A stretch of 64,000 nucleotides of DNA from the NCBI GenBank assembly GCA_023052935.1, contig CM041298.1, positions 116,047,977-116,111,976 on the forward strand, in the 5' to 3' direction. Source of the DNA: Piezodorus guildinii. Taxonomy: Eukaryota > Arthropoda > Insecta > Hemiptera > Pentatomidae. This document shows, in pieces, positions 10,135 through 21,118 of the stretch; positions within the stretch are counted from its first letter, which is position 1, and each line of letters begins with the position of its first letter. Below the pieces are notes generated by a model. The model was not told the origin of the DNA and searched no databases. It saw only the letters and a list, made by a program, of their open reading frames with translations. A program made the translations under genes and the position numbers.

Positions 10135-11069
10135 TAATAACAAAGAATCAGTAGGTTTGGCATGCTTTTCATTATTTTTTGATATTTTTGATGTTTTACC
10201 GAAACGTCAGCAAAATTAAAATATACAATGAAAAACGACTGACTCCCGATTATTTCTACCAATTATAAAAAGATTGTATATCAATTCCTATGATTACATA
10301 ACCCCATACTTACAAATAATAAAAATTGTTGAACCCCTCAAACAAAACCAGCCCGTGCTACCTCAATTTTCACCAGCTGGGAATTAACCGGTTAGAAGGA
10401 AGACGAGAATGGAAGTAGGCTTAACATCTATTCGAGACGACACATTTACATAGAAACGACTGTTGAGGACGACTAGCTCACCACATCCCTGTCACCTCGG
10501 AATCACAAGGTTTTTATTTTTGTCTGAGCCGAGATGCTATCGTACGTAAGCCGGTAGTGGTCCGGCATTCCGTATGCTAATGCTCTCCGTTATTAGGCAC
10601 TATTAGGTATCTCTAACAGCTGCGACATCTCATTTGTCCTCTTGTGAGGGGTTCCATGTGATTTGTTGGTCCGTCTGTCGACTACTTTTCTTTTATAAGG
10701 ATAGGATCCCAAATGTGTTTTACCCATTTTGAGCACATTTTTTATTTCAAACTAGGCATTAAAACATTAGAATATACAAAATACAAAGGTCCAACGCTTC
10801 CCATGAATCGCCTAAAAAAAATCGGGAAGTTTGCTCGCGAAAAACACATTTTATTTAATATACCTGGTTCTAGTGAAGGTAGAAAAAAAAAGTTTAGTGT
10901 CCAAATTACTCTATTTCAAAGTGGAATAATTAATATAGTAAGCCATTAAAATATTTAAGTTTTATGGTTGGTAATAACCCTAAAAATACGAATAATCTCA
11001 TGAAAACAGTATTTTTACAGTGTACAGTTAAGTAGGGGGATGGGAAGGGAGTAATTTTGACACCATTTT
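10135..11069. other. Unassigned, partly GC-richer sequence
   Basis: About 10300-10700 is less AT-rich than the flanks and has no repeat match here. No exon could be argued. A short segment at about 10885-10936 (TTTAGTGTCCAAATTACTC...) recurs at 17767-17815. A 78-codon frame at 10713-10949 spans it and has no recognisable motif. CGAAACG occurs at 10200-10206 without its usual partner motif. Confidence 0.4.
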
Positions 11070-11762
11070 TTACTTTCACTTACTATATATAGTAAGGGGA
11101 AGTATTGCGATCGTGAAAATTTTCGAATTCCAGTTTTCAACGGAATTACACGTTTTAGGGTCTCCTGAGTCCAAATAACCAGGTCCCGCAAAAAGGTCTG
11201 TGTGTGTTTGTGTGGGTGTGTCTGTGTATGTGTGTGTGTGTGTTGTGTGTTGGTGGTGTGTGGGTGTGTGTGTGTGTGTGTGTGTGTGGTAACTCCCGGG
11301 CGGAAACGGTTAGTTCTATGAAACTGAAATTTCATATTTATGACAACTATACGGCCGAGACGTGACAAAACTTTTTTCATCAAAATGAGCTTACCAGAAG
11401 AGGCACTTTATACCATGTATTTTCTCAAAAACGGTTCCCACGATTTTGATTAAACTCGCTCTATCGATGTAAATTCTAATGGGCTTTAATATCATTTAGG
11501 TTTCATTTGGATTAAAATGGTCTGACAGGGCTTAAATGCCGATATTTTAAATTTTCTTCCCCTAAAATACCTTTAATTTTGTAGATTCAATAAAAATAAC
11601 TATATTATCTTGTTAACGCTGATAAAAAACAGGTAAATATATAAATTGAATAAATTCGATACCCAACTAAAGGAGAAAACAGAAAAAATATTTTTTTAAT
11701 GCAATTTTTCGTTTTTGAACATAAGAACAGTAATATTCATGTATGATATACCGTTGGAATAT
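11070..11762 (+). repeat. Family A repeat, copy 4, with expanded GT tract
   Basis: Begins ACTTTCACTTACTATATAT and runs in the standard A order to ATGATATACCGTTGGAA, where it breaks off. The internal GT microsatellite (11193-11288) is expanded to nearly 100 bp. The histidine/threonine-rich open frame on the minus strand here is only that tract. Confidence 0.9.
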
Positions 11763-11769
11763 CATATTC

Positions 11770-11925
11770 CATCATTGGATCCTCCCACCATGCGCCCTGG
11801 TGATGACCCACAAAGGGGGTCGAAACGTTGGCAAACAATAAATAGTTGTTTTACTACAACTACAAAACTATTTAGTTGTTTCATTTAATGACCGTCACCC
11901 GGACTAATTCCTTCCAGTATACATT
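11770..11925 (+). repeat. Short hairpin-bearing repeat (CTGGTGAT...CGAAACG)
   Basis: Carries CTGGTGATGACCCACAAAG followed by GGGGTCGAAACGTTGGC. GACCC and GGGTC can pair between the two conserved blocks. A palindromic TAGTTGTTTTACTACAACTA follows. It sits between A copy 4 and repeat P and looks like a separate, short, non-coding insertion related in outline to the foldback ends elsewhere. Confidence 0.45.
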
Positions 11926-12430
11926 TTTTAATTTATATATTGTTTTGATACAACTGATTATTATTTTTGTTTTATAGCCCTGAAGATGGGCTAAAATTTA
12001 GGCCGAAACGGTGGCAATTAAATTAAGTTTCTACCTTTTTAAGTGTTTTTATTAATGCACTTCAAATTAACTTTAAAATATATAACTAAATACAGTCAAT
12101 CATTCTTACATCTTAAAGATATTACGTTTTAGATAGACATTTTCGAATTTAAACAGAAGCCATATTTTATCGAGATACAAAAGAAATGTTCTCCATGTGC
12201 CTAAACGTATTTCGGGATATTCAACTTTATGGACATGCACGACATCTTTATTAGAAAAAAAAAATAGCTGAATTGGAGATTTCCAAATACGGTAAGATAA
12301 TGAGAGCCAGAACGAACGATGTGATGCTAGAACGCTTACCTTCCTGCTTAACGTATAATTATTTCCTATAAGGACAGAGAAGTAGATAGTTGTAATTATG
12401 GTGGCAGGTGCGAATATATATCTGCAAGTC
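11925..12430 (+). repeat. Dispersed repeat P, copy 1
   Basis: Begins TTTTTAATTTATATATTGTT and includes a hairpin block CTGAAGAT (11980-11987) ... CGAAACG (12004-12010). It continues through ATATTACGTTTTAGATAGAC and GATTTCCAAATACGGTAAG to TGGCAGGTGCGAATATAT. Copy 2 at 17830-18277 matches almost throughout but lacks the hairpin block. A third, inverted scrap lies at 34224-34310. The type is unknown; the hairpin suggests kinship with the foldback elements. Confidence 0.6.
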
Positions 12431-12880
12431 CGAAAAAAACAAAAAAACAGTTATGAATATCTAGAATACAATTTGTATGTATCTGTACAGCTAAAGTGAT
12501 TTGGATATGCGACATTTTTTGATCTGATAAGGAAATTCGTTAAAAAAAAACGTCCGTTGTACATTTACCCCTTTTCTAGTAATTCTAACGAAATGAAATG
12601 TTTAATTGTTTCGCATCTACCCAAGTATGGGTACTTTAAACTAAAAAAACATTAAATATCGGCATTTAAGGCCAAAAATTGTTAATCATTTTACTGCTAA
12701 ATGATAGTGGCAATTATTTAGCCGTGAAATGATAGAATAATTTTTATGTGATAGTGAAATAGAGATTATTTTAACAACAATTGACAAAATTACTCGTATA
12801 TAGGTGCTATGTATAAATAATAGTGCATGTGTATATGACCAATATTATTATATAATATGGAAATATATATGATTTTTTAA
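12431..12880. other. AT-rich sequence, nothing recognised
   Basis: No ORF. The word CGCATCTACCCAAG near 12607 recurs inside the 84-bp retroposon at 31161-31244, a hint of an old related fragment. Confidence 0.4.
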
Positions 12881-12995
12881 TAATCTGAAGATGAGGCATA
12901 GAAAGTACCTCGAAACGTTGTTATAATCAAGTTTTATTCATGTTATAATAAATAAAAATATAAAGAAAGAGAAGAGATTGTTCCAACTATTACAT
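12881..12995 (+). repeat. Single arm of the 52-kb foldback family
   Basis: AATCTGAAGATGAGGCATA, then CCTCGAAACGTTG, then ATAAATAAA and GAAGAGATTGTTCCAA. The same order of words forms both arms of the foldback at 51505-52255. Only one arm is present here, so it is a solo end. Confidence 0.65.
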
Positions 12996-13039
12996 TCATA
13001 GTTTACTCTTCTATAATAATAATTGATATTAAAAAATAA

Positions 13040-13200
13040 AATGGTGCTCTTAACACATGACTTTCAATTAGCTCTATTGTTTGAATTAGTTTATAATAAT
13101 TTCTTAAATAAATTTAGACTTGAAAAACGTTTAAGAATTAAATTCAATTTCGATAAAAACATGTGTAAATAATCTAAAAAATATAAATTATTTTCTGCGA
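13040..13200 (-). repeat. Family A repeat, copy 5, outer part
   Basis: GGTGCTCTTAACACATGACTTTCAATT is a decayed A terminus in minus orientation. AAAAACGTTTAAGAATTAAAT and AAAACATGTGTAAATAAT then follow in the A order. Continues, after insertions, at 13690-14390. Confidence 0.6.
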
Positions 13201-13289
13201 TAAACACTTAAGTTTATGCCTTTTTCATATTTATGCATTACATTTTACATCTTTGTATAAACGATAACAGTTGTTCTAAAACATCTTGC

Positions 13290-13600
13290 TTTTTTTTTTT
13301 CTTGTAGAGCTTTACTGATTTTAAAACTCTACATATTTTTCTTTGACTTATAACCAACTAACTAAAATAACTGAGTTATTTATATGTAAAATTTAATTTT
13401 TTTTTTATTTTTTTTTTTATTTTATTTTATTATTATTTTTTTTTATTTTATTTTTTTTTTAAGATTTTGAAAATAATCGTCTGAAACAACGTCTTGGTGG
13501 TGGGATGTCCCTTGTATTTCTGTGGGAAATTAACAACAACAAAAAAATGGTCCAGCTGTTTCGAAGAAATGCGACGCGGACAAACTGATTTTTTTTATTC
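13290..13600 (+). repeat. Dispersed repeat G, copy 2
   Basis: CTTTACTGATTTTAAAACTC, AAAATAACTGAGTTATT, a long T-rich block, and then a diverged AACAACGTCTTGGTGG section parallel copy 3 at 52280-52585. Non-coding. Confidence 0.5.
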
Positions 13601-13689
13601 GTTACTCGGGTTCTAAATATCTTGAAACGTAAGTCTTCAAATGGTAATTTAATTTATTGGACAGTTACAAAGGTCCATTTTTGAAAATA

Positions 13690-14390
13690 ATAAACCAAAC
13701 GCGCTAATACTATGCATATAAAGTGGCTCTTCTTCTTCTCCGATTTGTTTGAAATCGTTGCAGTAGTATCTGAGTCATATACTACATATATATATAATAC
13801 ATAACTCAAATAAATAAATACATAACTCAGTCATATCATATAATTCTGATACCCTTTAGACCTTCGAATCCAGCCTATTTGATCACTTCCTCTCTATTAA
13901 GTTTTTAAAAAAACCCAAATAGATTTGCAAAGTTCTATAAAAATAGTGAATAATATAGAAACGATCATATAAATATAATATTTTACATTGGGGTGCAACT
14001 GCACATTCATTAATATACCATCAATACTGTAAAGAACTTTTAATTAAAATTTTATATTATGCATTTTTTTTTGTTAATAACTATTAGAATCTACCTTTTA
14101 ATTTATTACTATTGTTCACTTTTGTTTTTTACTTATATTTTTTTTGTTTGTTTTATTTTTGTACTCTACGACACTAAAGTTCTTTTTGTATGTTTTGTAA
14201 TATTATTCTAAAGGGATGTCCTAGAATAAAAATATTATTATTATTATTAAAATAATAAATTTTACATACATAGACACTCGGAACTTTTTATGGTATTTTG
14301 GTCATTTCGACTCAAGGGATTTCCGTCGATCACATTACATTTCCTTACAATATATTTGATATGTAGGTTAGTGAAATTTATAAGAATTAA
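13690..14390 (-). repeat. Family A repeat, copy 5, inner part with insertion
   Basis: TGCATATAAAGTGGCTCTTC (A, minus orientation) occurs at about 13713 and the A end TTTGATATGTAGGTTAGTGAAA at about 14350. Between them lies unrelated sequence that ends as a LINE tail at 13980-14265. Confidence 0.5.
13980..14265 (+). mobile_element. LINE 3' tail with (ATT)n end
   Basis: The end AAAGGGATGTCCTAGAATAAAA followed by ATT repeats parallels AAAGGAACTTGTCCCAGAATAATAAAG at 33830-33860 and the 7.5 kb copy. It is interpreted as a 5'-truncated copy of the same LINE family. No coding sequence is left. Confidence 0.4.
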
Positions 14391-15139
14391 TTAATTGCAT
14401 ATTTCGGCTGTTTAGAATTTAGGCATGTTACGTGGTACCCTTTTCCAGCGCCTCTTTCTATTAAAGCTCGACATCCCGTCAGCCACCTACGCCTTGGAAT
14501 GCCTCAGCCGACAGTTTCCTCAGACCCAATATTCCAAAGATACCTCCGAAGGTAGGAGAACACCGAGACGATAAATCCGGATTCCTGGTGAGGCGAAACA
14601 TCCCCACGAAGGCTGTTAACCGCCTCGCTTGATTGGAAATTCGACCTGCTCGAGTGAATTTCCCTGTTCGTGGAGTCAGTGTTTATGGTGATACAGGTCG
14701 AGGTAATATATCAGGTCGAAGGGAGAGACAAAAAGCTGAATTTTTAATCCGACTTGGCATTGTTTTTTGTTACATCGGGAGAAGTAAATGTTCTTTTCTT
14801 AACATAAAGCTCTCCATCTTTTGCTAATCGGCTTGTCCCAGCAGGCTGTTGGTTTCACCTTAGCTAATGCATAATGTAACATTTTAATGATAATTTTATC
14901 TGCGACTGTTAACAGTGAAATATAATTTTTTTTTTTCAGTTTTCCCTGACTTATAAATGAAATATAGAGTAAGCAAGATTTTATAATCAAAATTTCAGAA
15001 TCCGAGTTTCCACAAACGCAAAAGAGAGATAAGAGAGAAAACGCACAATCTTAAATATTAAAGCAGTGCTGCCAACTGCATTATATTACTTCTCACACAG
15101 CATACTACTATTTCTTTAGAATTTTCTTTAAAAATTGTT
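14391..15139. other. Unassigned sequence, partly GC-rich
   Basis: 14430-14780 is clearly less AT-rich and single-copy within the window. It is open for 64 codons in plus (14633-14827) without a recognisable motif. An exon, a decayed transposon or a regulatory segment are all possible. The remainder is AT-rich and featureless. Confidence 0.3.
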
Positions 15140-16330
15140 TTTAAAAAAAATTTTTTAAACATATTTATTGATATCTACAACTGTATTTAAAAAAAAATAC
15201 ATCAAGTAAATGTGATGGTTATATAGAAAATGGTCATGAAATACATATAGAGACACTACCCAGTTGCAGCACTCTAAAAATATTCTAAAATAGAAGGTCT
15301 CGTGGCCATCTTCTTTTCAGACGCCTCGGAGGATAATCAAGGATCGATAAGGAAGTAAGGATTGAAACTAAAGGATTGTAGTGGGAATGGAGTTTGTCAT
15401 GAAAGGAACGGTACCTGGTTCGGGCTAAGTCAGCGACATATGGAATATTAAGGTCTTTATGGATGAGTTTGTTTGTGACGAAATAAGGAGCATTGAGGAT
15501 TTTACGAAGGATTTTGGATTGTAAGGATTGGATACGAGATGAGTTCGATGGTTTAGTAGAGCCCCATAGGTCTACTCCGTAAGTCCATATCAGTCTGATA
15601 ATGGTCATATAAATAAGTCTTTTATAATTAAGAAGAAGGTTGGAGTAGTCGAAAACGTCGGGCAGTTTCTTGTCGTTTCAGTCTTGTATGGGAATTCCAT
15701 GTTAAGCGTTTATCAAGGTGGAGTCCTAGGTATCGAATCTGTTCAACAGGGGCTAGCGGAGTGTCATTAAAGGATACTGTAGGGCAGGATGTCATTGGTT
15801 TACGACGAAGGGTAAAGGTTATCTGGTGGGACTTGTTAGAATTAATTTTAATCCTCCATTTCTGGCATCATACTTCAAGGTCTCGGATGTGGGATTGAAG
15901 AGTGTGGGAGGCTGTAACAGGATCATTATCTACCTATAGCACACACGTGTCATCAGCATGGGTAGAAAGGAAAGTGTTTGGATGGGTTGGGATATCAGCT
16001 TTATAGACTGTATAAAGAACGGGCCCCAGGATGCTGCCTTGAGGAACACCAGGAGATAGAGAAAAATGGAGGAATAGGAACTATTGTGATTTATTTTGAA
16101 AGATCTATCAGCGAGGTAGGACCGGATAATAAGAAAATAGGTAGGAGGTAGAAATAGACGGAGCTTGTAAAGCAATCCCGGGTGCCAGACTCGGTCAAAG
16201 GCCTGTTCTACGTCGAGAAAGGCTCCCGTGCAGTACAATCCGCGCTCCAACGCAGAGGAGACAACGTCCACCACACGATGACATTGCTGGATAGTGGAGC
16301 GGTTTTTAAAATTAGTACAATATTGATAAA
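15140..16330 (-). pseudogene. Jockey-clade LINE copy, 5'-truncated and decayed
   Basis: Minus-strand RT pieces include GAFLDVEQAFDRVWHPGLLY (RT motif A; frame 16274-15930). A shifted VPQGS-type block and an ADDT-type block follow, and the end is GSTKPSNSSRIQSLQSKILR...PPRRLKRRWPRDLL (frame 15608-15285). Several frameshifts separate them. The 3' UTR has ATAAATATG and a terminal A-rich tract (T-rich on plus, about 15145-15165). It is the same subfamily as the copies at 21119, 31433, 42495, 46563, 56905 and 62311. No endonuclease domain remains. Confidence 0.85.
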
Positions 16331-16334
16331 GGTA

Positions 16335-16432
16335 AATTAAATTGTTTATTTTTATAGTTTAATCATTTTGCTTTATTATTTTCAATAATGAACCTTTGTA
16401 ATCGACAAAAAAAAAAAAAAAAAAAAAAGTTG
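16335..16432 (+). mobile_element. Poly(A)-tailed retroelement 3' end
   Basis: CAATAATGAACCTTTGTAATCGAC followed by an uninterrupted A run of about 22. The same 3' word with a shorter A-rich tail ends the window at about 63940-63980, so both are 3' ends of one retroelement family. The body to the left is too short to classify. Confidence 0.5.
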
Positions 16433-16747
16433 CCCTACATCAAAATTTGTGAGTTTACCTTTCAATATATGCAGAATCGGAATAGCGAATAAAAAAAATC
16501 CGTTCTCATAATTATTAAATAAATAAATACCGAAAAACAATTACATTTTCTACAAAATAAAAAAAGAATCATTGAAATTGGTTTAGAACTAGAAGAGATA
16601 TAGAGTTTTGAACTTAGCAGTGGTGATATAACATTTTCGTTTAAACTATTTATTGCTTTTCATATTTAGTTAATTTCCTCTTAATAGATATATAAAGTTA
16701 TACCCTAATATAGTTATTTGGAAATAATAATGTACCATTGCGGAATA
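16433..16747. other. AT-rich sequence, nothing recognised
   Basis: No ORF or repeat match seen. Confidence 0.5.
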
Positions 16748-17770
16748 CTTTGCAGCGTTTTTACTTCCACTGACCTATATATGAAATATATAGTAAGGAA
16801 AAGTATTGCGATCATGAAAATTTTCGAATTCCAGTTTTCAACGGAAATACACGTTTTGAGCTCCCCCGAGTCCAATTATGTGTGTCTGCGTCCGTGTTGT
16901 GTGTGTGGTAATTCCAGTACGAAAACTGAGAGATGTAAGAAACTGAAATTTCATATTCATATTTGGCGTTCCAGAAGAGCTACTTTATCCCATGCATTTT
17001 GTGCCTTTTAAGGATTTAATCAAAAACTGCTTCAACGATTTTGATTAAACTCACTATATCGATGTACGATTTAATAAGTTTTAATATTGTGTATTTTTCA
17101 TTATGATCTAATAATAAAATAGTCTGACATTACCTTTAACAGCTTTGTGTATCAAACAATATTTTTTCTAAAATCTTTCTCTTTCCGAAGGTATAATATA
17201 TGTCTATATTACTGTTATTATAAAAAAAAGTGCTTTAAAAAATAGTTTTACTCTTTTATCCTTTCGTTAGTCATTAATATATTATTTTCTACAAGTCATT
17301 AATATATTTTTTTTTTTCAAATCTACTAAATTATGATATAGGTACTTAAGAGGAAGAAAATTTAAAATATCCGTATTTAAGCCCCATCAGAATATTTCAA
17401 TTATAATGAAACCTGCGTCATATTAAAGTCCATTAAATTTTACATCTATATAGCGAGTTTAATCAAAATCGTTAGAGCCGTCTTTGAGAAAATCGTAAAA
17501 AGTTCTAAAATGCATTGTATAAAGTTGTTCTTCTTGTTAACTGATTTTGATGAAAAACTTGCTATAACATCTCATGCGTATGTATAGATGTCTTAAATAT
17601 GAAATTTCAGTGTCGTACGACTTCTAGTTTTTCGCTAAACTTACCCCACACACACCCAAAAAGACCCTAATACATGTATTTCGTTGAAATCTGGAATTCG
17701 AAAATTTTCACGATCGCAATACTTTCCCTAACTATATATATTCCGTATATAGGTAGGTGAAAGTAATAAA
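16748..17770. repeat. Family A repeats, head-to-head inverted pair (copy 6)
   Basis: 16748-17140 is A in plus orientation, starting ACTTCCACTGACCTATATAT. 17145-17770 is A in minus orientation, ending TATAGGTAGGTGAAAGTAA. The shared portion (CGATCGCAATAC, CTCGCTATATCGATG etc.) gives inverted arms of several hundred bp. Non-coding. Confidence 0.85.
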
Positions 17771-17829
17771 TTTAGTGTCAAAATTACTCTATTTCAAAGC
17801 GGAATAATTATTTATACTGTAGAAAATAT

Positions 17830-18275
17830 ATATATTTTTAATTTATATATTGTTTTGATACAACGTATAAAAAAAGAGGTAGGCCGAACTTTTCTACCTT
17901 TTTAAGTGTTTTAATGATTTCTCTTCAAATTAACTTTTAAATATATCTTCATACAGTTAATCATTCTTGCATCTTAAAGATATTACGTTTTAGATAGACA
18001 TTTTCGAATTAAAACAGAAGCCATATTTTATCGAGATCCAAAAGAAATGTTCCCCATGTACCCCCAAACGTATTTTGGGATATTCAACTATATGGACATG
18101 CACGACATCTTTATTAATAAAAAAAATATAGCTGAATTGGAGATTTCCAAATACGGTAACATAATAAGAGCCAGAACGAAGGAGGTGATGCTAGAGCGAT
18201 TACCTTCCTGCTTAACGTATAATTATTTCCTATGAGGACAGAGAAGTAGATAGTTGTAATTATGGTGGCAGGTGC

Positions 18276-18277
<2 letters not shown>
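17830..18277 (+). repeat. Dispersed repeat P, copy 2
   Basis: Matches 11925-12430 closely (ATATTACGTTTTAGATAGAC, GAGATTTCCAAATACGGTA, GGTGGCAGGTGCGAATATA) but lacks the CTGAAGAT hairpin. A 62-codon frame (18047-18235, ...NIIRARTKEVMLERL...) is open here. In copy 1 the same region has small indels and a stop, so it is not clearly coding. Confidence 0.6.

Positions 18278-18347
<70 letters not shown>
18278..18347. repeat. (TA)n microsatellite
   Basis: About 70 bp of alternating TA, grown at the end of repeat P (copy 1 has only a few units at the equivalent point). Confidence 0.95.
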
Positions 18348-18350
<3 letters not shown>

Positions 18351-18683
18351 AGCCCGAAAAAATTTATTTCATATATAGGTAAGTAAAAGTAGCATATATA
18401 CTTATAATAAATATGAGGTGAGTACAAACCAAACAGAGAAATAAAAACATCTCCCCTATAGCTCTGAATAAGGTTCTATTCTTAAAAGAAGACAAAAAGT
18501 TTCCCCTAACTAGAAATATGACGAACCTCATATGGCGTATGGCTTTTTTCAAAAAGTTCCCAAAGGGCTGTATGACACTAAATATAGAACTCCTTCCTAG
18601 GGCACTGCCCTTAAAGGATGTACTTTTCAACAAGATCAAGACGTTTTGTGTTATTTTTAATTTTTGTATGCGATACATTTAAA

Positions 18684-18796
18684 CTTTTTGCAATTTCTCG
18701 GAGTTATATCGCGATTTAATTCAATTATAGCTTTCATTTCGTCATCATCAACTTCAGGAGGTCGACCAGAACGATGATCATCTTTAAGTTAAAAAT
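18684..18796 (-). pseudogene. Scrap of a second mariner-type transposase
   Basis: The minus strand reads DDHRSGRPPEVDDDEMKAII followed by ELNRDITPR. This is the linker and second helix-turn-helix start seen in Hsmar/Mos-type mariners (consensus SGRPXEVDDDXXKAXIE). It differs from the GRPPSVIDNYVLKHTVEGNP of the abundant mariner here, so it is another lineage. About 110 bp survive, with no TIR recognised. Confidence 0.65.
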
Positions 18797-18823
18797 CTCA
18801 AAATTCTTACTTTTACTTACCTA

Positions 18824-19726
18824 TATATGAAATATAAAGTAAGAGAAAGTATTGCGATCTTGAAAATTTTCGGATTCCAGTTTTCACCGAAAATACACGT
18901 TTTAGGGCCTCTGAGTCCAAATGACCAGGTCCCGAAAAAAGTTCTGTGTATATGGTAACTCCCAGGTGGAGACGAAAACTCCTATGAAACTGAAATTTTA
19001 TATTTAAGATTCTATATGAAATGTTATAGAAACTTTTTCATCAAAATCGGCTTACCAGAAGATTCATTTTATACCATGCATTTTGCACCTTTTTACGATT
19101 TTATCAAAAACGGCTCTAACGATTTTGATTAAACTCGCTACATTGATGTAAAATATAATGAGATTTAATATCATGTTTGTTTCATTCAGATTAGAATAGT
19201 CTGATAGGGCTTAAACGCCGATATTTTAGATTTTCTTCCCCTATAGTACCTTTAATTTTATAGATTTAAAAAAACAATTGGCACCTCAACTTCTCAGCAT
19301 TGATAAATTACAGCTAAGTATGAAAGTTGAGAGAATTTAATAAACAAATAAAGGAGAAAAGTGCAAACATATGTTATGTAAACTGCCCTTAACATATTTC
19401 AAGTGCTGCCCTCTAGCAGACAGCATCATTATCAAGGGCATACCGTTATCTAGTGGCAGCCAGAGGCAAGGGACTGCCTGCCAAAAATTTTAGGCAATGG
19501 CAAGATCCCAGGCAGGTCTGCAATACGGTCTGAGACCCAAGTTGAGTGAGCACCTGTGCCCTCAATATATTGTTTAATGTATATCATATGTTTCCAAAGA
19601 ACCTGAGTTAACTTTTTATTAAAGTTAGCATTATAATTTTTAATTTTAAGTTTATGAAATAGTTCTTAAATTGATTTTAACGATTAATTGGTTAAAGAAA
19701 GCCGTGTGTTGTACGCACCAGATATT
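18824..19726 (+). repeat. Family A repeat, copy 8, with a central insertion
   Basis: Starts TTACTTTTACTTACCTATAT and ends AAAGCCGTGTGTTGTACGCACCAGAT. Order and content are normal except for an unrelated block at about 19388-19600. Confidence 0.8.
19388..19600. other. Unidentified 210-bp insertion in A copy 8
   Basis: GC-richer than its host, with internal repeats of CTGCC/GGCAGG type (AGTGCTGCCCTCTAGCAGAC, CTAGTGGCAGCCAGAGGCAA, CAGGCAGGTCTGC). No tail, TIR or second copy was found in the window. Confidence 0.4.
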
Positions 19727-20089
19727 GTTTTACAATTTACAAACATAACGAAAAACCCAGGTCACGCGATAATTAAAAGAAAATATATCTAAAGGTACAG
19801 AGTGAAAAATTATGAAAATAATAGGCATCTATATCATTAGTTCGAGTGAAATAGATTTGGTAACTGAGACTCAGTTGGTAGCAGAAAAAAAAAATTTCTC
19901 TTCGACAATAAAGAAAGTTGTTATCGTAAACAATATTTATATACGTCCATAATTGTGTTATCCTGCGTATGTTCAAGCGTAATGCGTATTTTTTTATTAT
20001 GATATCTAGCGAAACTAAATGCGTAAGTAATACTTTTAAAAAAATTCTAAATCGCTTTTTTAAAGGATTTGAGAGTTCATTAGATAAAA
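19727..20089. other. AT-rich sequence, nothing recognised
   Basis: A 106-codon AT-rich frame on the minus strand (20093-19773) has no motif and low-complexity composition. I treat it as chance. Confidence 0.4.
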
Positions 20090-20300
20090 TCAAATAGAAT
20101 ATTTAGATAAAACTGAAAGAAGAGATACAAATATATCAAAATAACAATTTCGTAAAAATAACTTCCTTTGGTACCTTTTGGAAATCAACATTTCAATTTA
20201 CGAACAACGTATCTATAAAGTACATTTAAGCTATTTATTATTGTATGAAAAATAACCGCAAGTGAATTCCTACTTCTTCTTTCTTGAATTAACATAAATA
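20090..20300. repeat. Dispersed repeat H, copy 1
   Basis: Shares GATAAAACT, ATACAAATATRT, ATTTSGTAAAAA, ACMTTTTGGAAATCARCAT, CAATT and later TTAACATAAATA with 60040-60270 in the same order. Old, diverged, type unknown. Confidence 0.4.
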
Positions 20301-20600
20301 TTCACCCGCCATAACCTCAAACCGGAGTTGATGACCGACGATCGAAGGAATTGGTTTGCAGAGACGTTGAGAAATGAAGTGAATGACTGAGGAGTGCCTA
20401 AGACATATCTTGAGGAAATGGCATGTGCCGGGTTCTGATTGGTTGCTTTATCTCTTCCTCCATCTCATTCGTTGATTCGATATAAGAGGAGGATTATGAT
20501 TGGTTGACTGATGGCCTATCGCTGGTTTTCCTGCTCTGTCTTTTATCTTCCTGATATCCTGACAGATATGTAACAATGGCTCTAGAGAATAGAAAAAAAT
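20301..20600. other. GC-richer segment with paired CCAAT-like boxes
   Basis: Contains TTCTGATTGGTTGC and TTATGATTGGTTGACTGATGG about 70 bp apart (both read CCAAT on minus), with GATATAAGAGG between them. The layout resembles a small promoter, but no gene was found on either side. Low confidence. Confidence 0.25.
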
Positions 20601-21001
20601 GACAGTAGATCAAGAGACGTATTCAGAAATAAAATTATTTTTTCCGGAATTAGCTTCTTCTCTTACCCTTACTAGATATAATTAAATATAACCTTAATTA
20701 AAAACACATTATTGCTTGTTTTCGGCCGAAATAAATCTCACAAAATGCTTTGTTATGTCCAATTTACTAAAATATTTTACCTACATTGATGAAAATTTGA
20801 TCCTTCACCTCGTTTCAGACGTTTTAAGTTTTCATTGTATCAACTTTACCGATAATATGCAGAGATAAATGTTTTAATAAAAAATGTCACGTTTTGGCTA
20901 CTCTTTTAAGATTTGGAGCCTTTTTGACATACTCTGCCTCTGCTGGTGTTTCATAGATCACAAATTTTATGAAATTTCCCGTATCATTATTTAGTTGAGA
21001 A
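20601..21001. other. AT-rich sequence, nothing recognised
   Basis: No ORF, repeat match or tail was identified. Confidence 0.45.
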
Positions 21002-21118
21002 TATTACTTTCACTTACCTATATATGGAATATATAATAAGGGAAAGTATTGCTATCGTGAAATTTTTCGAATTCCAGTTTTCCCGCAAAAAGGTCTGTGT
21101 GTGTGTGTGCGGTAACTC
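21002..21118 (+). repeat. Family A repeat, copy 9, truncated
   Basis: Runs from ACTTTCACTTACCTATATAT to GTGCGGTAACTCCCGAG and then joins Jockey sequence directly. Confidence 0.85.

Noticed and set aside
11015..11383. 122-codon His/Thr-rich ORF
   Set aside because: Minus-strand reading of the expanded GT tract inside a non-coding A repeat; similar ORFs at 41547-41765 and 54201-54392 have the same cause.
18364..18678. 104-codon minus-strand ORF near a mariner scrap
   Set aside because: Hydrophobic, motif-free peptide, not in frame with the GRPPEV fragment; probably chance.
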